Shown: positions 60,263-64,000 of the stretch, one piece after another
How the letters are laid out: every line of letters begins with the position of its first letter
Position numbering within the stretch: the first letter of the stretch is position 1
DNA from: Fimenecus sp045594885
GTDB lineage: Bacteria > Bacillota > Clostridia > Oscillospirales > Acutalibacteraceae
DNA length: 64,000 nt
Assembly: GCA_045594885.1 (NCBI GenBank)
Contig: JAZNZJ010000075.1
Span: 1 to 64,000, forward strand
Direction: 5' to 3'
Notes under the pieces: model-generated
Databases searched by the model: none
Seen by the model: only the letters and a program-made list of their open reading frames with translations
What the model was told of the DNA's origin: nothing
Made by a program: the position numbers and the translations under genes

Positions 60263-60667
60263 ATGGCAAAAGCTACAGCTAAAAAAGGCGCTGTTACTCG
60301 CAGACGTCGTGAAAAGAAAAATATAGAAAAAGGCGCAGTTCATATTCAGTCCACCTTCAACAATACAATTGTTACTATTACTGATGTTCAGGGTAACGCT
60401 GTATCATGGGCAAGCGCAGGTGAAATGGGCTTTAGAGGCTCAAGAAAATCAACTCCATTCGCAGCTCAGACAGCAGCTGAAACAGCAGCAAAGGTTGCGA
60501 TTGACCATGGTATGAAAACTGTAGAAGTTTACGTTAAGGGCCCAGGTTCAGGTCGTGAAGCTGCAATCCGTGCATTGCAGACAGTAGGTCTTGAAGTTAC
60601 AATGATTAAAGACGTAACTCCAATTCCTCACAACGGCTGCCGTCCGCCTAAGAGAAGACGTGTATAA
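60263..60667 (+). CDS. rpsK: 30S ribosomal protein S11
   Basis: 134 residues; GAVHIQSTFNNTIVTITDVQ, and the end TPIPHNGCRPPKRRRV. Forms the E-site platform. Confidence 0.98.
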   Translation: MAKATAKKGAVTRRRREKKNIEKGAVHIQSTFNNTIVTITDVQGNAVSWASAGEMGFRGSRKSTPFAAQTAAETAAKVAIDHGMKTVEVYVKGPGSGREAAIRALQTVGLEVTMIKDVTPIPHNGCRPPKRRRV

Positions 60668-60690
60668 CAGATAATTGGAGGTACTAAATT

Positions 60691-61317
60691 ATGGCAAGAT
60701 ATACCGGTGCGGTTTGTAAGCTCTGCCGTCGTGAAGGAAAGAAGCTTTTCCTTAAAGGCGACCGTTGCTATACTGGTAAATGTGCTCTTGAGCGTCGTTC
60801 ATATGCTCCTGGTCAGCACGGCCAGAACCGTAAAAAGGTTTCTGAATACGGTTTGCAGCTTCGTGCAAAGCAGACTGCAAAGAGATATTATGGTATTCAG
60901 GAAGGTCAGTTTTACAAGTATTTCTTGATGGCTGAAAAGCGTCAGGGAATTGTCGGTGAAAACCTTTTAAGAATTTGTGAAAGCCGTCTTGATAACGTTG
61001 TTTATCTTCTTGGATGGGCTTCATCTCGTGCAGAAGCAAGACAGCTCACAATTCATGCTCATTTCCGTGTAAACGGCAAGAAGGTTGACGTTCCATCATA
61101 CCTTCTTAAAGCAGGCGATGTTGTATCAATTAAGGACAACAGCAAAGACAGCGTTAAAGTGAAAGAAGTTCTTGAAGCTAACGCATCTCGTCCTGTTCCA
61201 GCATGGCTTGAAAAGAATGCAGAAGAGCTTTCAGCTAAGGTTGTAAGATTACCTGAGAGAGAGGAAATCGCTGTTCCTGTTGAAGAGCATCTTATCGTCG
61301 AGCTTTATTCTAAATAA
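60691..61317 (+). CDS. rpsD: 30S ribosomal protein S4, zinc type
   Basis: 208 residues; the N-terminus KLCRREGKKLFLKGDRC and GKCALERR give four cysteines for zinc (C+ form). S4 domain with ESRLDNVVYLLG and IHAHFRVNGKKVDVPS. Starts 30S assembly and often represses its own operon. Confidence 0.98.
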   Translation: MARYTGAVCKLCRREGKKLFLKGDRCYTGKCALERRSYAPGQHGQNRKKVSEYGLQLRAKQTAKRYYGIQEGQFYKYFLMAEKRQGIVGENLLRICESRLDNVVYLLGWASSRAEARQLTIHAHFRVNGKKVDVPSYLLKAGDVVSIKDNSKDSVKVKEVLEANASRPVPAWLEKNAEELSAKVVRLPEREEIAVPVEEHLIVELYSK

Positions 61318-61382
61318 TAGGCTTGAAATTATAATAACATTAGCAGAAATAATATTCTGTAATCAATTTAGGAGGGTTCTGA

Positions 61383-62333
61383 ATGATAGGAATTGAGAAG
61401 CCCAGCATTGAAGCACTTGATTTATCAGCTGACGGAACATATGGCAAATTCGTAGTTGAACCTCTTGAAAGAGGCTACGGCACAACACTTGGCAACAGCC
61501 TTCGTCGTGTTCTTTTGTCATCACTTCCCGGTTATGCAATTACTTCGGTTAAAATTGACGGTGTTCTTCATGAATTCTCAACCATTGACGGTGTGAAAGA
61601 AGATGTGACTGAAATCGTTTTGAATCTCAAAGGTGTTATTCTTAAGATTCACGGTGATGGTCCTAAGACAATTTATATCGACGCAAGTGGCAAGTGCGAA
61701 GTTACAGCCGGCGACATCAAGGTTGATTCTGACGTTGAAATCCTTAACCCAGACCACCTTATCGCAACTCTTGAAGAGGGCGGAGTTCTTAAAATGGAAC
61801 TCACATGCGACAAGGGTAGAGGTTATGTTTCAGCAGAAAGAAACAAGGAGCTTTTACAGCCCATCATCGGCGTAATCGCAATAGATTCGATTTACACACC
61901 CGTATTAAAAGTTAATTATACGGTTGAAAATACCCGTGTAGGTCAGGTAACTGACTACGACAAGCTTTCACTTGAAGCTTGGACAAACGGTACAATTTCA
62001 GCGCAGGAGGCCGTTTCTCTCGGCGCAAAAATCCTTACAGACCATCTTGACCTTTTCGTTGATTTATCAGACGAAGCAAGAGAAACAGAGACAATGATTG
62101 TTAAGAATGATGACAGCAAGGGCAAAGTTCTTGAAATGGTAATTGAAGAACTCGACCTTTCAGTTCGTTCATTTAACTGCTTGAAGCGTGCAGGCATTCA
62201 TACTGTTGAAGACTTAATCAACAGAACTGAAGAGGATATGATGAGAGTCAGAAACCTCGGCAGAAAGTCTCTTGAAGAGGTTATAGCAAAGCTTGAATCT
62301 CTTAACCTCACATTACGTAAGGAAGACGAATAA
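61383..62333 (+). CDS. rpoA: RNA polymerase alpha subunit
   Basis: 316 residues: N-terminal assembly domain (FVVEPLERGYGTTLGNSLRR, 1-230) and C-terminal DNA/activator-binding domain (LDLSVRSFNCLKRAGIHTVE, about 253-310). TTAGGAGGG upstream. Confidence 0.98.
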   Translation: MIGIEKPSIEALDLSADGTYGKFVVEPLERGYGTTLGNSLRRVLLSSLPGYAITSVKIDGVLHEFSTIDGVKEDVTEIVLNLKGVILKIHGDGPKTIYIDASGKCEVTAGDIKVDSDVEILNPDHLIATLEEGGVLKMELTCDKGRGYVSAERNKELLQPIIGVIAIDSIYTPVLKVNYTVENTRVGQVTDYDKLSLEAWTNGTISAQEAVSLGAKILTDHLDLFVDLSDEARETETMIVKNDDSKGKVLEMVIEELDLSVRSFNCLKRAGIHTVEDLINRTEEDMMRVRNLGRKSLEEVIAKLESLNLTLRKEDE

Positions 62334-62350
62334 TAAAGGAGTGATTTTGA

Positions 62351-62698
62351 ATGCCAGGAACAAGAAAACTCGGCAGAACAAGCGATCACCGCAAGGCTAT
62401 GCTCAGAGGTATGGTAACATATCTTATCGAGAACGGTCAGATTGAAACAACAGTAACCAGAGCCAAAGAAGTTAGAGCTATGGCTGAAAAAATGATTACT
62501 ATCGGTAAAGATAATAGTCTTCATTCAAAGCGTCAGGTTTACTCTTATATCACAAAAGAGTCTGTTGCTAAGAAATTGATTGAAGAAGTAGCACCTAAGT
62601 ATGCAGAAAAGAACGGTGGCTACACAAGAATTATCAAAACCGGCCCCAGAAGAGGCGATGCTGCTGAAATGTGCATCATCGAACTTATCAACGACTAA
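62351..62698 (+). CDS. rplQ: 50S ribosomal protein L17
   Basis: 115 residues; the N-terminus TRKLGRTSDHRKAMLRGMVT, then TRAKEVRAMAEKMIT and the end PRRGDAAEMCIIELI. Last gene of the operon. Confidence 0.98.
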   Translation: MPGTRKLGRTSDHRKAMLRGMVTYLIENGQIETTVTRAKEVRAMAEKMITIGKDNSLHSKRQVYSYITKESVAKKLIEEVAPKYAEKNGGYTRIIKTGPRRGDAAEMCIIELIND

Positions 62699-62725
62699 TG
62701 CGGTAAGGCTTTAAAAAACCAATTA

Positions 62726-62756
62726 ACCCCTCGGGATTTTCCCGAGGGGTATTTTT
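62726..62756 (+). terminator. Terminator of the ribosomal operon
   Basis: ACCCCTCGGGA (62726-62736) pairs perfectly with TCCCGAGGGGT (62740-62750), then ATTTTTTG. Confidence 0.95.
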
Positions 62757-62790
62757 TGTGCAAAAGTAATGTAACAAATCGTTACATGTC

Positions 62791-63951
62791 TTATTTTATA
62801 AATTTGCCCATAACCATAACACTCTTAATATCGATGTTATCGTCAAAGAGAAGAATGTCTGCATCATAGCCTTCCTTTATGTAACCTTTTTGGTTGTCAA
62901 TACCGATTACTCGAGCAGGTGTTGAAGATGCCATTTTAACAGCATCACAGATTGATGCACCAACCTCCTTGTACATATTTCGTACAAGCATATCAGTTGT
63001 TGCTGCACTACCCGCAAGGCAACTGCGGTCGGCGAGCTTCATTACATTGTCTTCAAAGACCACCTCGACACCGTTTTCCTGCATACAAACTTCACCATCT
63101 TTAAGGTCAGAGGCTGAGAATTCAAGTCCATCGGTGATTAAATACATTCCATCCGCACCCTTGCACTTATAAATAAGCTTGAGTACACCAAGTGGTAAGT
63201 GTCTTAAATCCGCAATAACCTGAGTTGTACAACGGTCATCAACGAGTGCCGCCTCAACTGCACCTGCGACACGGAAAATTCCACGTTTAAAACAAGATGT
63301 AGATGCATTATAAAGATGTGTGAAATCTGAAAATCCGTGGTCAAAGCTTTCAATTGTGGTGTCATAATCTGCCTTTGTGTGAGCCACTGATACCACAATG
63401 CCTTTTTCTTTAAGCTTTACGCCTAACTCAAATGCACCGTCAATTTCAGGGGCAACACCCATTATTCTAACTCTGTCCCAACATTCAAGGAGGGGAGTGG
63501 GGTCATCTTTTAAGGGTGAGAGAATATTGTCAATGCTTTGTGCACCACGGTTTTCGGGGTTGAGATATGGCCCTTCAAAATGAACACCTAAAATATTTGA
63601 GTCCGTAGATGTTTCTGCGGCTCTTTTTATATGTTCAGTAACTTCAAGCAATTGCTCAACTGGTGCGGCAAGAGTTGTGGGGAGAATCGAGGTTGTGCCG
63701 TGAAGTGCGTGGGCTTTTGCCATCGCCTTGATTTTGTCAGCATCACAACACATACAAGAAATACCACCGCCGCCGTGAACATGCAAATCAATAAACCCTG
63801 CCGAGAGATAAAGTCCCTCGCAATCAATAATTTCTGCGTTATTTTCTTCGATGCTTTCTGCAATTTTGACGATTTTTTCGCCATCAACAAGTACAGAAAT
63901 TTTTTTCACTTCGTTTTCAAGAATTACATTTGCGTTTTTGAAAAGTGTCAT
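62791..63951 (-). CDS. nagA: N-acetylglucosamine-6-phosphate deacetylase
   Basis: 386 residues, an amidohydrolase barrel: FIDLHVHGGGG (metal histidines), GVHFEGPYLNPENRGAQ (metal Glu), SVAHTKADYD, FTHLYNASTS and the catalytic Asp in YLITDGLEFS. The family usually reads HxxNAM where this one has THLYNASTS, a modest difference. Removes acetate from GlcNAc-6-P. Start ATG 63951 with CAGGTGAA upstream. nagB is not in view; it may lie beyond the window edge. Confidence 0.93.
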   Translation of the reverse strand: MTLFKNANVILENEVKKISVLVDGEKIVKIAESIEENNAEIIDCEGLYLSAGFIDLHVHGGGGISCMCCDADKIKAMAKAHALHGTTSILPTTLAAPVEQLLEVTEHIKRAAETSTDSNILGVHFEGPYLNPENRGAQSIDNILSPLKDDPTPLLECWDRVRIMGVAPEIDGAFELGVKLKEKGIVVSVAHTKADYDTTIESFDHGFSDFTHLYNASTSCFKRGIFRVAGAVEAALVDDRCTTQVIADLRHLPLGVLKLIYKCKGADGMYLITDGLEFSASDLKDGEVCMQENGVEVVFEDNVMKLADRSCLAGSAATTDMLVRNMYKEVGASICDAVKMASSTPARVIGIDNQKGYIKEGYDADILLFDDNIDIKSVMVMGKFIK

Positions 63952-63975
63952 TATTTCACCTGCATTCCTATACAA

Positions 63976-64000
63976 ATAATACCTTGTTCGGTAATATCAA
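63976..64000 (-). promoter_or_regulatory. Probable operator at the nagA promoter (cut by the window edge)
   Basis: AATACC-N6-GGTAAT (63978-63995) is a near-perfect dyad, and on the minus strand TATTAT (63981-63976) could be the -10 of nagA. The -35 would fall outside the window. Confidence 0.4.

Noticed and set aside
1..64000. tRNA, rRNA, prophage, insertion sequence or CRISPR
   Set aside because: No cloverleaf with a GGTTCGANTCC arm, no rRNA segment, no transposase or phage structural motif, and no regularly spaced repeats were seen.

Overview
The window reads as a stretch of chromosome from an AT-rich, Gram-positive anaerobe of the class Clostridia, most likely an uncultured Oscillospirales/Ruminococcaceae-type gut bacterium. 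The evidence is the order pyrH-frr-uppS-cdsA-dxr-rseP-ispG-polC, a PolC-type replicative polymerase, the complete S10-spc-alpha ribosomal operon with a zinc-type S14 and zinc-type adenylate kinase, frequent AGGAGG-like ribosome binding sites, an Fe-S L-serine dehydratase and an iron alcohol dehydrogenase. The species cannot be told from sequence reading alone. I found no tRNA, rRNA, CRISPR array, phage or insertion sequence.

Layout. 1-6,990: accessory genes: a TipAS-type MerR regulator with its own long-spacer promoter, a divergent XRE repressor/membrane protein pair, a secreted leucine-rich-repeat protein with choline-binding-like repeats, an esterase, a small helical protein and ComF. 7,057-18,603: one long surface-polysaccharide operon with two GT2 enzymes (one fused to a TagF-like polymerase domain), a VioA-like sugar aminotransferase, an IspD/TarI-like cytidylyltransferase, a sugar epimerase, an ATP-grasp-HAD fusion, a two-gene ABC exporter, and rfbA-rfbB. 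Together these suggest an ABC-exported, teichoic-acid-like polymer with a dTDP-linked amino sugar. 18,634-22,237: a YhcH-family protein, a small membrane protein, an L-serine dehydratase with an N-terminal HTH domain, and a convergent N-acetylhexosamine kinase. 22,285-32,391: translation, isoprenoid and phospholipid genes ending in a PolC without the usual exonuclease insert. 32,406-38,619: his operon (hisZGDCBAIE), lacking hisH and hisF. 38,635-44,549: an M20 peptidase, then a minus-strand group (tandem class II aldolase, HemL-like aminotransferase, Fe-alcohol dehydrogenase). 45,046-46,590: a second XRE repressor/surface protein pair. 46,840-62,750: a structured leader and the complete S10-spc-alpha operon from rpsJ to rplQ, including secY, adk, map, infA and rpoA. 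62,791-end: nagA on the minus strand.

The most unusual points are: two unrelated XRE/membrane-protein loci with the same promoter geometry (two 4-6 bp half-site dyads 25 bp apart flanking the -35 and abutting the -10); an exonuclease-less PolC; an HTH-serine dehydratase fusion; an ATP-grasp-HAD fusion inside the polysaccharide operon; a his operon without the hisHF synthase; a class II aldolase made of one intact and one degenerate domain; and structured RNA candidates upstream of rpsJ and inside the ribosomal operon. All functional calls come from motif reading and gene context; no database search was run.
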